Positions 7,287-14,680 are shown, counted from the first letter of the stretch. The stretch is DNA of 31,215 bases from an uncultured Oscillospiraceae bacterium (GCA_934655875.1 CAKUHB010000032.1:1-31215); one strand, 5' to 3'. The notes: generated by a model not told the origin, from the sequence alone. Program-made: numbers and translations.

Positions 7287-8561
7287 TTATTTCGTGTAAT
7301 CAAATTCAAAATCGTAGATACTGACGGTATCGCCGTCCTCGATACCCTGCTCCTCCAGCCGGTCGAACAGGCCGCTCTTGCGCAGCTGCCGGTCAAAGTA
7401 CATGCGGGATTCGTAGTCGTCAAAGTTGATATCGTTCAGGAGCTTTTGCAGCCACGATCCGGACACGACCCACAGATCGTCGTAGTGCTCGATCTTCAGC
7501 TCGTTCGCGTCACCGGCTTCCGCCAGCGGCTTGACGTACTCCGGCTCATAGACCGTGACCGGCGGCAGCGTCGAGAGCTTGCCCGCGATGGTCTTCATCA
7601 GCTCGCGCGTGCCCTGCGTCGTGGCGGCGGAGATCACATAAAATTCGTAGCCCTGCGCCTCCACGTGTGCCTTCAGCCGCTCAAGATTGTCGCTGTCCGG
7701 CGGGAGAAGATCCGCCTTATTGGCTGCAACGATCATGGGACGCGCGGCAAGGTCCGGGGAATACTGCCGCAGCTCTTCGTTGATCTTTTCAAAATCATCG
7801 ACCGGGTCACGGTCCTCACTGCCGGACACGTCGACAATGTGGACGAGCAGCCGGCATCGGTCGATGTGCCGCAGGAAATCGTGTCCAAGGCCGACGCCGT
7901 CGGCCGCGCCCTCGATGATGCCCGGGATATCCGCCATGACGAACGAGACGCCGTCAGCAACATAGATGACGCCGAGGTTCGGATAGAGCGTCGTGAAGTG
8001 ATAATTTGCGATCTTCGGGTGCGCGTTGGACGTGACGGACAGCAGCGTCGACTTGCCGACGTTCGGGAAGCCGACCAGACCGACGTCCGCCAGAAGCTTC
8101 AGCTCGAGGATCACATCATGCTCCTCGCCCGGAAGCCCCGCCTTGGCAAAGCGCGGCACCTGCCGGGTCGGCGTTGCGAAGTGCTGGTTGCCCCAGCCGC
8201 CGCGACCGCCCTTGCAGAGGACGAAATCGGCAGAGTCGGACATGTCCTTGATGATCTCATTCGTGGCCTGATCGCGCACGACCGTGCCTCTGGGGACTTT
8301 GATCACAAGATTCTCGCCGTTTTTGCCGCGGCAGCGCTTGCCCTGTCCGTTTTCGCCGTTCGGCGCGGTATATTTCCGCTTATAGCGGAAGTCCATCAGC
8401 GTGGACATGTTATCGTCCACGCGCAGGACGATGGAGCCGCCGTTGCCGCCGTCGCCGCCGTCCGGGCCGCCCGCAGCCACATATTTTTCCCGGTGGAAGG
8501 CCACCGCGCCGTTGCCGCCCGCGCCTGCCTTGACCGAGATTCTGACTTTATCAATAAACAT
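7287..8561 (-). CDS. obg: GTPase Obg/CgtA
   Basis: The product is a 424-aa essential ribosome-associated GTPase that acts in late 50S assembly and stress control. The N-terminal Obg fold (1-158) has its glycine-rich loops (GGPDGGDGGNGG). The G domain has P-loop GFPNVGKST (164-172), DIPG (211-214), NKAD (281-284) and SAA (311). The C-terminal OCT domain (about 345-424) is present, as in many Firmicutes. Length is normal for the OCT-containing form. The start at 8561 follows AAAGGAG and lies inside the end of the preceding acetyltransferase gene (11-bp overlap), so translation is probably coupled. In many Firmicutes obg follows rpmA directly or nearly so; here two extra genes and a terminator-like hairpin intervene. 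Confidence 0.98.
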   Translation of the reverse strand: MFIDKVRISVKAGAGGNGAVAFHREKYVAAGGPDGGDGGNGGSIVLRVDDNMSTLMDFRYKRKYTAPNGENGQGKRCRGKNGENLVIKVPRGTVVRDQATNEIIKDMSDSADFVLCKGGRGGWGNQHFATPTRQVPRFAKAGLPGEEHDVILELKLLADVGLVGFPNVGKSTLLSVTSNAHPKIANYHFTTLYPNLGVIYVADGVSFVMADIPGIIEGAADGVGLGHDFLRHIDRCRLLVHIVDVSGSEDRDPVDDFEKINEELRQYSPDLAARPMIVAANKADLLPPDSDNLERLKAHVEAQGYEFYVISAATTQGTRELMKTIAGKLSTLPPVTVYEPEYVKPLAEAGDANELKIEHYDDLWVVSGSWLQKLLNDINFDDYESRMYFDRQLRKSGLFDRLEEQGIEDGDTVSIYDFEFDYTK

Positions 8562-9081
8562 ATGCTTCGTCTCCTTTCAGATGAAGCTCGTAAAACGCTG
8601 CGTCGAACGTCTCGCTGCCGTCAAAACGGCTGTACTGGCCGTAATGCGTCAGTTGAAAGCCGCACTTGCGCGCAACGTTTCCGGATGCCGTATTCAAAAC
8701 TGCATGATCCAGCACGAAATCCCGCACGCCGAGGCTGTGATACGCCCACGCAAGCATCGCCTGCGCCGCTTCTGTCGCATAGCCATGCCCCCAAGCGTCG
8801 TGCTGGAGGTTGTAGCCCAGTGTATGCACGCCTTCTTCATTTTTGCCCACGCCGCCTGTGCCGATCAGCTGACCGCTGTCCTTACGGTAAAACCCGAACT
8901 CCAGCATATCCGGCGTGATCGATGCGATCCACGCGCGTGTATCCTCGATGCTTTTATGCAGCGGATAGGGCATATACCGGTTCACTTCCGGGTCGCTGGC
9001 CCATGCAAAAACCGCTGGTGCATCTTCCTGCGTGATTGGCCTGAGCATCAGCCGCTGCGTTTCAATTCTCCGATTTTCCAT
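8551..9081 (-). CDS. GNAT-family N-acetyltransferase (RimJ/RimL-like)
   Basis: The product is a 176-aa acetyl-CoA-dependent acetyltransferase. The opening RIETQRLMLRPITQEDAPAV is characteristic of the Acetyltransf_3 (RimJ/RimL) branch. The acetyl-CoA-binding motif A lies in DAWGHGYATEAAQAML. The later NVARKCGF is the usual N-x-A/S-x-x-x-xxGF segment of the family. The start at ATG 9081 has AGAAGG about 9 bases upstream; an upstream frame extension to 9159 overlaps the previous gene and has no ribosome binding site. The substrate (protein N-terminus, small amine or antibiotic) cannot be told from sequence. It overlaps the previous gene by 20 bases and obg by 11, so it belongs to one operon with them. 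Confidence 0.9.
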   Translation of the reverse strand: MENRRIETQRLMLRPITQEDAPAVFAWASDPEVNRYMPYPLHKSIEDTRAWIASITPDMLEFGFYRKDSGQLIGTGGVGKNEEGVHTLGYNLQHDAWGHGYATEAAQAMLAWAYHSLGVRDFVLDHAVLNTASGNVARKCGFQLTHYGQYSRFDGSETFDAAFYELHLKGDEAYVY

Positions 9082-9664
9082 GAAAAATCGCCTTCTCCCG
9101 TATCTGCTCCAGCGTATGCGCCCAGATTTCCGGGTAGTTTTCGCGATAGTAGCGTGCACGACCGGAATCAGGCGCTTCCCAGATTTTATTTTGCAGAATT
9201 TCTTCCGAAATTTCTTTTTCTATCCAGGCCAGCTTCTCTGCAAATCGCTTCGGATCAGACGCAAACTGCGCATACGCGAACAGCTCAATATTCCCCGCCT
9301 GCTGCTCCTTCCGGAATGCTTCGTAGGCGTCCGGGATATACTCCGCGCCGGTGATGCGGACAGGCTGCGCGGATACGAACTCGTTCGGGATCTCCGTCTT
9401 TTCGTAGTCTCCGTCCTCGCAGGTATAAAGCCAGCCGGATTTTCCGGCATAGAGCTTTTTCAGCGCGTCCGGAAACGGATCGTCGAAATACAGCTTTCCC
9501 TGCCGGGTATAGCCGTATGCGTATTCATAATTCCGGATCAGATAAAACAGCGCCATGGCGCGCAGGGACGTCAGGCAGGCCTGTGTGGGCTTGTCAAAAT
9601 ACGGGGATTTCCTCGGTTCGAGGATCTGCAGTCCGCCGGTCGGAGAAGCGTGATAGTACGTCAT
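9062..9664 (-). CDS. Hypothetical protein with YHAS...LEPR N-terminus
   Basis: The product is 200 aa, soluble and without signal or membrane segments. The start at ATG 9664 follows AAAGGTG with 8-base spacing; a longer frame to 9718 would run through a terminator hairpin. The N-terminus YYHASPTGGLQILEPR, then an aromatic-rich FYLIRNYEYAYGYT segment, recalls a family of uncharacterised Firmicutes proteins. The spaced His/Tyr residues recall ADP-ribosyltransferase-fold enzymes such as Tpt1/KptA or DUF952 proteins. That resemblance is weak and no activity is claimed. The C-terminal part is helical and charged (ENYPEIWAHTLEQIREKAI). It is co-transcribed with the GNAT gene, which starts inside it, so the two may act together. 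Confidence 0.75.
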   Translation of the reverse strand: MTYYHASPTGGLQILEPRKSPYFDKPTQACLTSLRAMALFYLIRNYEYAYGYTRQGKLYFDDPFPDALKKLYAGKSGWLYTCEDGDYEKTEIPNEFVSAQPVRITGAEYIPDAYEAFRKEQQAGNIELFAYAQFASDPKRFAEKLAWIEKEISEEILQNKIWEAPDSGRARYYRENYPEIWAHTLEQIREKAIFHGKSEN

Positions 9665-9684
9665 GCCGTCACACCTTTCAAGAA

Positions 9685-9715
9685 AAAACCCCGAACGGGA
9701 TTCGTTCGGGGTTTT
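9685..9715 (-). terminator. Terminator or attenuator after rpmA
   Basis: CCCCGAACG (9689-9697) pairs with CGTTCGGGG (9703-9711), extended by A/T pairs to about 13 bp, with a 5-base loop. The minus-strand product ends in TTTTTTCTT. It sits between rpmA and the next gene. Only about 20 bases separate it from the next start codon and I see no promoter there, so downstream genes including obg probably depend on read-through. Confidence 0.9.
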
Positions 9716-9724
9716 CACAACAAA

Positions 9725-10006
9725 TTACTGTTCTGCGTAGACAGAGCACATCTTGCGATCCTTGCCCATACGCTCGAACTTGACCTTGCCGTCGATCAGA
9801 GCGAACAGCGTATCGTCCTTGCCGATACCGACGTTGTTGCCCGGATGAATGTGCGTGCCTCTCTGACGAACGAGGATGTTGCCAGCCAGAACGAACTGAC
9901 CGTCAGCGCGCTTCGCGCCGAGTCTCTTCGATTCAGAATCACGGCCGTTCTTGGTGGAGCCGCCGCCTTTCTTGTGAGCGAAGAACTGGAAACTCATATT
10001 AAGCAT
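9725..10006 (-). CDS. rpmA: 50S ribosomal protein L27, with cleavable N-terminal extension
   Basis: The product is a 93-aa large-subunit protein that sits near the peptidyl transferase centre. GGAGGTG 7 bases before ATG 10006 sets the start. The N-terminus MLNMSFQFFAHKKGGGSTKN carries the Firmicutes-specific extension, which is removed after the Phe-Phe pair (F9/A10) by the protease Prp so that the mature AHKKGGG end can enter the active site. The conserved NGRDSESKRLG and GNILVRQRGT blocks are present. The gene starts 8 bases inside the end of prp (overlap ATGCTTAA), so maturase and substrate are translated from adjacent coupled frames. Confidence 0.99.
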   Translation of the reverse strand: MLNMSFQFFAHKKGGGSTKNGRDSESKRLGAKRADGQFVLAGNILVRQRGTHIHPGNNVGIGKDDTLFALIDGKVKFERMGKDRKMCSVYAEQ

Positions 10007-10334
10007 CGTTTTGCACCTCCAAAACTTCGATATAATCAGGATAGTCATCCCGCAGAGAACACAATGTGAGCATCATGCCGGAGAGAACCGCCTGTACGGC
10101 CTCTTCGTTTTCACACGCTGCGGGAAGGGTCAGGGTGATCCGGGCCTCGTCTTCGTTGACCTTGCATTTGACACGCTCGCCGAGCACATCGTTGATCGTG
10201 CACTCCGCAAGCTTAACGGCTGTGGAGACGGCTGCGCAGATAATGTCACTGCCTGCTTCCGCATAGCTGCTGTGGCCCGAACAGCAGAATCCGGTGATCC
10301 TGCCCTCGTGATCGAAAAATTCGACGCGCGTCAT
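9999..10334 (-). CDS. prp: Ribosomal-processing cysteine protease Prp (YsxB family)
   Basis: The product is a 111-aa cysteine protease that cleaves the N-terminal extension of L27. The signature GHSSYAEAGSDIICAAVS holds the catalytic pair His21 and Cys33. Length is normal for the family. The start at 10334 is 3 bases after the rplU stop and has only a weak ribosome binding site, consistent with translational coupling. Its end overlaps rpmA. The order rplU-prp-rpmA is the standard Firmicutes arrangement and supports the assignment. Confidence 0.97.
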   Translation of the reverse strand: MTRVEFFDHEGRITGFCCSGHSSYAEAGSDIICAAVSTAVKLAECTINDVLGERVKCKVNEDEARITLTLPAACENEEAVQAVLSGMMLTLCSLRDDYPDYIEVLEVQNDA

Positions 10335-10337
10335 AAC

Positions 10338-10649
10338 TTACAGCGCGATCTTTTCGATCTGCACCTTGGTGTACGGCTGTCTGTGGCCCTGGAGGGACTT
10401 GGAGTCCTTCTTCGGACGGTACTTGAAGACGCGGATCTTCTTGCCCTTGCCATTCTTCAGAACCTTAGCCTCAACCTTAGCACCTGCAACTGTGGGCGTG
10501 CCGAACTTGGAGTCAGCGCCGTCAACAACTGCCAGAACCTGATCGAAGGTAACGGTTTCTTCAGCCTCCGCCGCGAGCTTCTCGATGTAGATCACATCGC
10601 CCTCCTTGACGTTGTACTGCTTACCGCCGGTAACGATAATAGCCTGCAT
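10338..10649 (-). CDS. rplU: 50S ribosomal protein L21
   Basis: The product is a 103-aa large-subunit protein that binds 23S rRNA. The sequence opens QAIIVTGGKQYNVKEGDVIY and ends with the RPKKDSKSLQGHRQPYTKV block of L21. The start is ATG 10649, with AGGTAGGTG about 9 bases upstream. The GTG at 10661 is in frame but would overlap that site. It is the first gene of the rplU-prp-rpmA operon and follows a promoter and a leader that look like the L21 autoregulatory element. Confidence 0.98.
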   Translation of the reverse strand: MQAIIVTGGKQYNVKEGDVIYIEKLAAEAEETVTFDQVLAVVDGADSKFGTPTVAGAKVEAKVLKNGKGKKIRVFKYRPKKDSKSLQGHRQPYTKVQIEKIAL

Positions 10650-10726
10650 ATTCGTTTGCACCTACCTTTTCTTCGTAGACTCGCTCTTGAGGTGTGCCGG
10701 AGCAGCTTGAACCTCTTCAATGCGGC
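10650..10726 (-). promoter_or_regulatory. 5' leader of rplU, candidate L21 leader RNA
   Basis: About 77 bases lie between the predicted transcription start and the rplU start. On the minus strand GAGGT (plus 10711-10715) can pair with ACCTC (plus 10689-10693). The same GCAC-ACC region could instead pair with the AGGTAGGTGC at the ribosome binding site (plus 10658-10667). This gives two competing folds, one hiding the ribosome binding site. Firmicutes rplU is known to be preceded by an L21 leader motif; the assignment here rests on position and pairing, not on a model search. Confidence 0.6.
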
Positions 10727-10732
10727 TTTTCG

Positions 10733-10761
10733 ATTATATCAGAGCAAATCCCGTATGTCAA
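10733..10761 (-). promoter_or_regulatory. Promoter of the rplU operon
   Basis: On the minus strand TTGACA (plus 10756-10761) and TATAAT (plus 10733-10738) are perfect and 17 bases apart, an ideal strong housekeeping promoter. Confidence 0.93.
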
Positions 10762-10798
10762 ATGGTTTTTTGCAGAAAATCACACTTTTTTCGCCCGT

Positions 10799-11230
10799 TC
10801 AGTCCAGCCGGACCAGAGGGCTGCAAATGGAGCCCATACACTGCGCCGTTTCCATACTGTACTCGCCGCGGCGTGCAAGATCCGCCATGGAGAGCATCCC
10901 CGTCAGTCTCCCGTTCTGCGTCACGGGCAGCCGCCGCAGCTGCGCGCGGGACATCATCTGTGCGGCGTGTGAAATATCCTCTGACGCTTCCACGGCCAGA
11001 ATCCCGGTCGACATCATTTCACCGACGCGCATATGCTCCGCGTCCCGCCGGGCTGCGACGCAGCGCAGCACCACGTCCCGATCCGTCACCATGCCGCACA
11101 GGCGGCCATCTGCGTTCTGCACCGGAAGCGCGCCGAGATTATACCGGCTCATGAGCCGCGCAGCCACGGCGACCGGCTCGGACGCGCCGACGCTGATGAC
11201 GTTTTTTGTCATGCAGTCTTTGATCTTCAT
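10799..11230 (-). CDS. Tandem CBS-domain protein
   Basis: The product is 143 aa and consists of two CBS domains (about 8-60 and 72-128) with nothing else attached. The typical MTKNVISVGASEPVAVAARL and MVTDRDVVLR segments are present in the first and MSTGILAVEASEDISHAAQM in the second. Such pairs bind adenosine nucleotides (AMP/ATP/SAM) and act as sensors, but stand-alone forms mostly have unknown targets. The start at ATG 11230 follows GGAGG closely; an in-frame ATG 15 bases upstream overlaps it. It stands after nfnB across a hairpin, and it ends just upstream of the rplU promoter with no clear terminator. Confidence 0.9.
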   Translation of the reverse strand: MKIKDCMTKNVISVGASEPVAVAARLMSRYNLGALPVQNADGRLCGMVTDRDVVLRCVAARRDAEHMRVGEMMSTGILAVEASEDISHAAQMMSRAQLRRLPVTQNGRLTGMLSMADLARRGEYSMETAQCMGSICSPLVRLD

Positions 11231-11249
11231 AGTCTCCTCCATCATTCAG

Positions 11250-11281
11250 AAGGCCCCGGCAGCAAACGCTGCCGGGGCCTT
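11250..11281 (-). terminator. 14-bp hairpin after nfnB
   Basis: AAGGCCCCGGCAGC (11250-11263) pairs perfectly with 11268-11281 around a 4-base loop. It follows the nfnB stop by about 45 bases. The stem is very stable but on the minus strand the tail TTCTGAATG is poor in T, so some read-through into the CBS gene is likely. Confidence 0.75.
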
Positions 11282-11325
11282 GCGTTTATGGAGATTGTAC
11301 CCGGTTTTTTACGGGTTAAACAGGA

Positions 11326-12711
11326 TCACTTGCCCTGCAGCTTGCGGTCGATGGCTTCGGCAGCCTTCTTGCCTGCGCCCATGGCCAGAATGACGGTAGC
11401 CGCGCCCGTGACGGCGTCGCCGCCGGCAAAGACGTTCTCGCGGGTGGACATTTCGTTTTCGTCAACGATGATGCCGCCCTTCTTGTTCGTCTCAAGACCC
11501 GGCGTCGTGGAGCGGATCAGCGGGTTCGGGGACGTGCCGAGAGACATGATGACCATGTCGACGTCCAGCACAAATTCGCTGCCCTCGACGGGGATCGGGC
11601 GGCGGCGGCCGGACGCGTCAGGCTCGCCAAGCTCCATCTTGATGCACTTCATGCCGCACACACGGCCATCCTCGCCGCCGAGGATCTCGGTCGGGTTGGT
11701 GAGCGTCAGGAACTCGATGCCCTCTTCCTTGGCGTGGTGCTGCTCTTCCAGTCTTGCCGGCATTTCGGCTTCGCCGCGGCGGTAGACGATGTACACCTTA
11801 TCGGTACCCATACGCTTCGCGCAGCGAGCGGCATCCATAGCGACGTTGCCGCCGCCGACGATGGCTGCTGCCTTGGAGTGCAGGATCGGAGTATCGTATT
11901 CTTCTTTATATGCCTTCATCAGATTGATTCTGGTGAGGTATTCGTTCGCAGAGCAGACGCCCTTGAGCGCTTCGCCCGGAATGTGCATGAACATCGGCAG
12001 GCCAGCGCCGGAGCCGACAAACACAGCCTTGAAGCCCATCTCAAACAGCTCGTCGATGGACAGGACCTTGCCGATGACCATGTCGGTCATGACCTCGACG
12101 CCCTGCGCCTTCAGCTTTTCGACCTCGTTGGCGACAATAGCCTTCGGCAGACGGAACTCCGGAATACCGTAGACCAGAACGCCGCCGGCGGTGTGCAGTG
12201 CTTCAAAGAGAGAAACCTGATAGCCCTTCTTGGCCAGCAGAGACGCGCAGGTCAGGCCGGACGGGCCGGAGCCGACAACTGCGACCTTGATGCCGTTGGA
12301 CTCGGCCTTTTTCGGCATGGCGTTGATGTTCTCGCGGTACCAGTCGGCGACAAAACGCTCCAGACGGCCGATGGCAACCGGCTCGCCCTTGTTGCCGCGG
12401 ACACATTTGGACTCGCACTGCGTCTCCTGCGGACATACACGGCCGGACAGGGCGGGCAGCGAATTGGTATCGGTGATGATCTCGTATGCTTTTTCGAAGT
12501 TGCCTTCGGCGACCTCGTGGATGAACTCGGGAATATGAATGTTGACCGGGCAGCCCTCGACACAGTGCGGCTTCTTGCACTGCAAGCAGCGCTTCGCCTC
12601 GTTGATGGCCATTTCAGCGGTATAGCCCAGCGTAACTTCCTTGAAATTCTTATTGCGGACGTTCGGTTCCTGCTCCGGCATCGGAGTCTTGGTAGCCTGC
12701 ATGTTAGCCAT
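11326..12711 (-). CDS. nfnB: NfnB, large subunit of NADH-dependent reduced ferredoxin:NADP+ oxidoreductase
   Basis: The product is a 461-aa flavoprotein of the glutamate synthase small-chain (GltD-like) family. With NfnA it forms the electron-bifurcating transhydrogenase, which couples NADPH, NADH and ferredoxin. The N-terminal cysteines C42, C45, C50 and C54 (CLQCKKPHCVEGC) and C93, C99 and C103 match the iron-sulfur region of the family. FAD-binding GSGPSG lies at 147-152 and the NADPH-binding Rossmann motif GGGNVAMDAAR near 290. The final GGDAVTGAATVILAMGAGK is the second FAD motif. It starts 15 bases after the nfnA stop with AGGGGAGG as ribosome binding site. Without nfnA next to it, it could be mistaken for gltD; there is no gltB here. 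Confidence 0.93.
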   Translation of the reverse strand: MANMQATKTPMPEQEPNVRNKNFKEVTLGYTAEMAINEAKRCLQCKKPHCVEGCPVNIHIPEFIHEVAEGNFEKAYEIITDTNSLPALSGRVCPQETQCESKCVRGNKGEPVAIGRLERFVADWYRENINAMPKKAESNGIKVAVVGSGPSGLTCASLLAKKGYQVSLFEALHTAGGVLVYGIPEFRLPKAIVANEVEKLKAQGVEVMTDMVIGKVLSIDELFEMGFKAVFVGSGAGLPMFMHIPGEALKGVCSANEYLTRINLMKAYKEEYDTPILHSKAAAIVGGGNVAMDAARCAKRMGTDKVYIVYRRGEAEMPARLEEQHHAKEEGIEFLTLTNPTEILGGEDGRVCGMKCIKMELGEPDASGRRRPIPVEGSEFVLDVDMVIMSLGTSPNPLIRSTTPGLETNKKGGIIVDENEMSTRENVFAGGDAVTGAATVILAMGAGKKAAEAIDRKLQGK

Positions 12712-12726
12712 GATCGTTCCCTCCCC

Positions 12727-13581
12727 TTACTTGATCAGCTCTTCGCCCATCTTCTGCATGCGGCAGATATGGGTCTTGCGCTCTTCTGCTTCACGCTCAC
12801 GATAGACGCTGTTGCGGCTCATGAGTTCATCATAATCGACCTGATGGCCGTCAAAGTCCGGGCCGTCAACGCAGGCGAACTTCACCTCGCCGCCGACGGT
12901 GACACGACAGCCGCCGCACATACCGGTGCCGTCAACCATGATCGGGTTCAGGGAGACGACGGTCTTGACGCCGAACGGCTCCGTGGTCTTCGAGACGAAC
13001 TTCATCATCGGGATCGGGCCGATGGCAAGCACTTCGTCATACTGCACGCCGGACTCCAGCAGTTCCTTGAGCTTGACGGTGACAAAGCCATGCTCGCCAT
13101 AGGAGCCGTCGTCGGTCATGAGATACAGATGGTCGCAGGCCTGCTTGAACTCGTCCTCCAGAATGACGATATCCTTATTGCGGAAGCCAACGATAACGTC
13201 GGTCTCGACGCCTGCTTCCTTGAATGCCTTTGCAGACGGATATGCGATGGCGCAGCCAACGCCGCCGCCAACCACGCAGACGCGCTTTTTGCCTTCGACG
13301 TCCGTCGGCTTGCCAAGCGGGCCGACGAAGTCCTGAATATAATCGCCCTCGTTCAGGCTGCCCAGCATCTCGGTCGACAGGCCGACCTTCTGGAAGATGA
13401 TCGCAACGGTTCCCTTCTCGCGGTCATAGCCGGCGATCGTCAGCGGCACGCGCTCGGACTTGTCATCGACACGGAAAATGATAAACTGGCCGGCCTTTGC
13501 CTTATGGGCAACGAACGGAGCTTCGATTTCCATATACGTGACTGCGGCGTTCAGTTCTTTTTTGCGCACGATTTTGTACAT
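12727..13581 (-). CDS. nfnA: NfnA, small subunit (sulfide/dihydroorotate dehydrogenase-like FAD/NAD-binding protein)
   Basis: The product is a 284-aa ferredoxin-NADP reductase-fold subunit that oxidises or reduces NAD(H) in the NfnAB complex. The FAD-binding RVPLT lies at 44-48 and the NAD-binding GGGVGC at 105-110. A [2Fe-2S] site near DGTGMCGGC has Asp218 with Cys222, Cys225 and Cys237, in keeping with the Asp-plus-three-Cys ligand set known for NfnA. Length is normal. The start is ATG 13581. The gene has its own promoter with an extended -10 and is followed by nfnB. A SudB-type sulfide dehydrogenase role is the main alternative, since the two are close homologues. Confidence 0.92.
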   Translation of the reverse strand: MYKIVRKKELNAAVTYMEIEAPFVAHKAKAGQFIIFRVDDKSERVPLTIAGYDREKGTVAIIFQKVGLSTEMLGSLNEGDYIQDFVGPLGKPTDVEGKKRVCVVGGGVGCAIAYPSAKAFKEAGVETDVIVGFRNKDIVILEDEFKQACDHLYLMTDDGSYGEHGFVTVKLKELLESGVQYDEVLAIGPIPMMKFVSKTTEPFGVKTVVSLNPIMVDGTGMCGGCRVTVGGEVKFACVDGPDFDGHQVDYDELMSRNSVYREREAEERKTHICRMQKMGEELIK

Positions 13582-13647
13582 AGCTTGTTCATCCCTTCAA
13601 ATCATCAGTAATATTCTTCGTTTTTGCTCTGACAATCCAACTGTCTC

Positions 13648-13677
13648 AGTATAGCATACACCATTCCTGTTTGTAAA
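13648..13677 (-). promoter_or_regulatory. Promoter of nfnAB
   Basis: On the minus strand TTTACA (plus 13672-13677) and TATACT (plus 13648-13653) are 18 bases apart. The -10 is extended by TGC (TGCTATACT), which often compensates for long spacing. Confidence 0.78.
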
Positions 13678-13684
13678 CAGCAAT

Positions 13685-13704
13685 TTCGATAAAAAAATAT
13701 CGAA
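13685..13704. promoter_or_regulatory. 20-bp dyad upstream of the nfnAB promoter
   Basis: TTCGATA (13685-13691), six A bases, then TATCGAA (13698-13704) form a perfect 7-6-7 inverted repeat. It ends 7 bases upstream of the -35 box of nfnAB. The position would suit an activator or repressor site. The regulator is unknown. The 10-base string AATTTCGATA also recurs near 13766-13775 inside the end of gluQ. Confidence 0.45.
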
Positions 13705-13746
13705 TATGTCACGTTCTGAATTAACTTATACGGTTTTTGATATGCC

Positions 13747-14655
13747 TTATCCAAATTCTGAATGAATTTCGATATTGCCGCAAGGAACCTGTTCCCAGGA
13801 GAACCAGGAAGCCAGCTCCCACGCGCGCACCGGCGCGGCTTCCGGCTGCAAGTCTGCAAGTGCGGCCAGCTTGCCGATCAGCTGCTCCGGCGTATAGAGC
13901 TGCCGCAGCGCGCCGAGATCCAGATCCCGTTCACGCTTGCTGAGCCTGCGTCCGTCGGGCGCGACAAGCAGCGGAACATGGCAGTATTCCACTGCCGGAA
14001 GCCCCAGCATCCGCTGCAGCCAGATCTGCCGCGGCGAAGAGGACAGCAGATCCCGGCCGCGGACGACCTCCGTGACGCCGCCTTCTGCGTCATCCGTCAC
14101 CACGGCCAGCTGATAGGCGTAGACGCCGTCAGAGCGGCGGACGATAAAATCGCCGCAGTCCCGTGCCAGGTTTTCTGTATACGCCCCCTGCAAGCGGTCA
14201 TGGAATGTGATCTGTTCCTCCGGAACCCGAACGCGCCACGCAGGGCGTCTCGTCTTCTGCGCGCGCTCCTCCGGCTTCAGATCCCGGCAGGTTCCGGCAT
14301 AGATCGCAGTTCCATCCGACGCATGCGGCGCCGATGCCGCATGCAGCTCCGCGCGGGAGCAGTAGCATGGATAAACAAGACCAAGCTGCGAAAGCTTTTC
14401 AAATTCCGCGCGATATGCGTCCGTCCGGCGTGACTGCGGCGTCTGCTCCTCGTCCCAGTCCAGTCCGAGCCAGTCAAGATCGTCCCGGAGCGTTTCCATA
14501 TACTCCGGCCGGCAGCGATCCGGGTCAAGATCCTCCATCCGCAGGAGCATCCGCCCGCCCTGGCTGCGCATGGACAGCCACGCCAGCAGCGCGGAAAAAA
14601 CGTTTCCCAGATGCATTCTGCCGCTGGGACTCGGTGCAAAGCGTCCTGTCAGCAT
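13747..14655 (-). CDS. gluQ: Glutamyl-Q tRNA(Asp) synthetase
   Basis: The product is a 302-aa truncated GluRS paralogue that activates glutamate and attaches it to the queuosine base of tRNA-Asp. It has the class I catalytic core: HIGH-type HLGN (15-18) and KMSKS-type RLSKR (237-241). It lacks the anticodon-binding half of GluRS, as expected for this family. The zinc-site residues C97, C99, Y119 and C123 match those of known GluQRS enzymes. The start at 14655 follows GGGAGAAGG. It is a single gene between the Na/Pi transporter terminator and the nfnAB regulatory region, and no terminator is seen after it. Its presence implies queuosine-modified tRNA in this organism. Confidence 0.95.
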   Translation of the reverse strand: MLTGRFAPSPSGRMHLGNVFSALLAWLSMRSQGGRMLLRMEDLDPDRCRPEYMETLRDDLDWLGLDWDEEQTPQSRRTDAYRAEFEKLSQLGLVYPCYCSRAELHAASAPHASDGTAIYAGTCRDLKPEERAQKTRRPAWRVRVPEEQITFHDRLQGAYTENLARDCGDFIVRRSDGVYAYQLAVVTDDAEGGVTEVVRGRDLLSSSPRQIWLQRMLGLPAVEYCHVPLLVAPDGRRLSKRERDLDLGALRQLYTPEQLIGKLAALADLQPEAAPVRAWELASWFSWEQVPCGNIEIHSEFG

Positions 14656-14680
14656 TTCCTTCTCCCTTCTTCACAAACAG

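Noticed and set aside
7176..8918. A 580-codon plus-strand frame opposite obg
   Set aside because: It is an antisense shadow of obg, starting inside the pyrimidine tract and terminator region.
11734..13611. A 625-codon plus-strand frame opposite nfnA and nfnB
   Set aside because: High-GC coding DNA leaves long open antisense frames. The minus strand encodes two intact enzymes with motifs and ribosome binding sites.
13685..13704. Rex operator at nfnAB
   Set aside because: The spacing fits, but the half-site TTCGATA lacks the TTGTGA/TTGTTA-type core of Rex sites.
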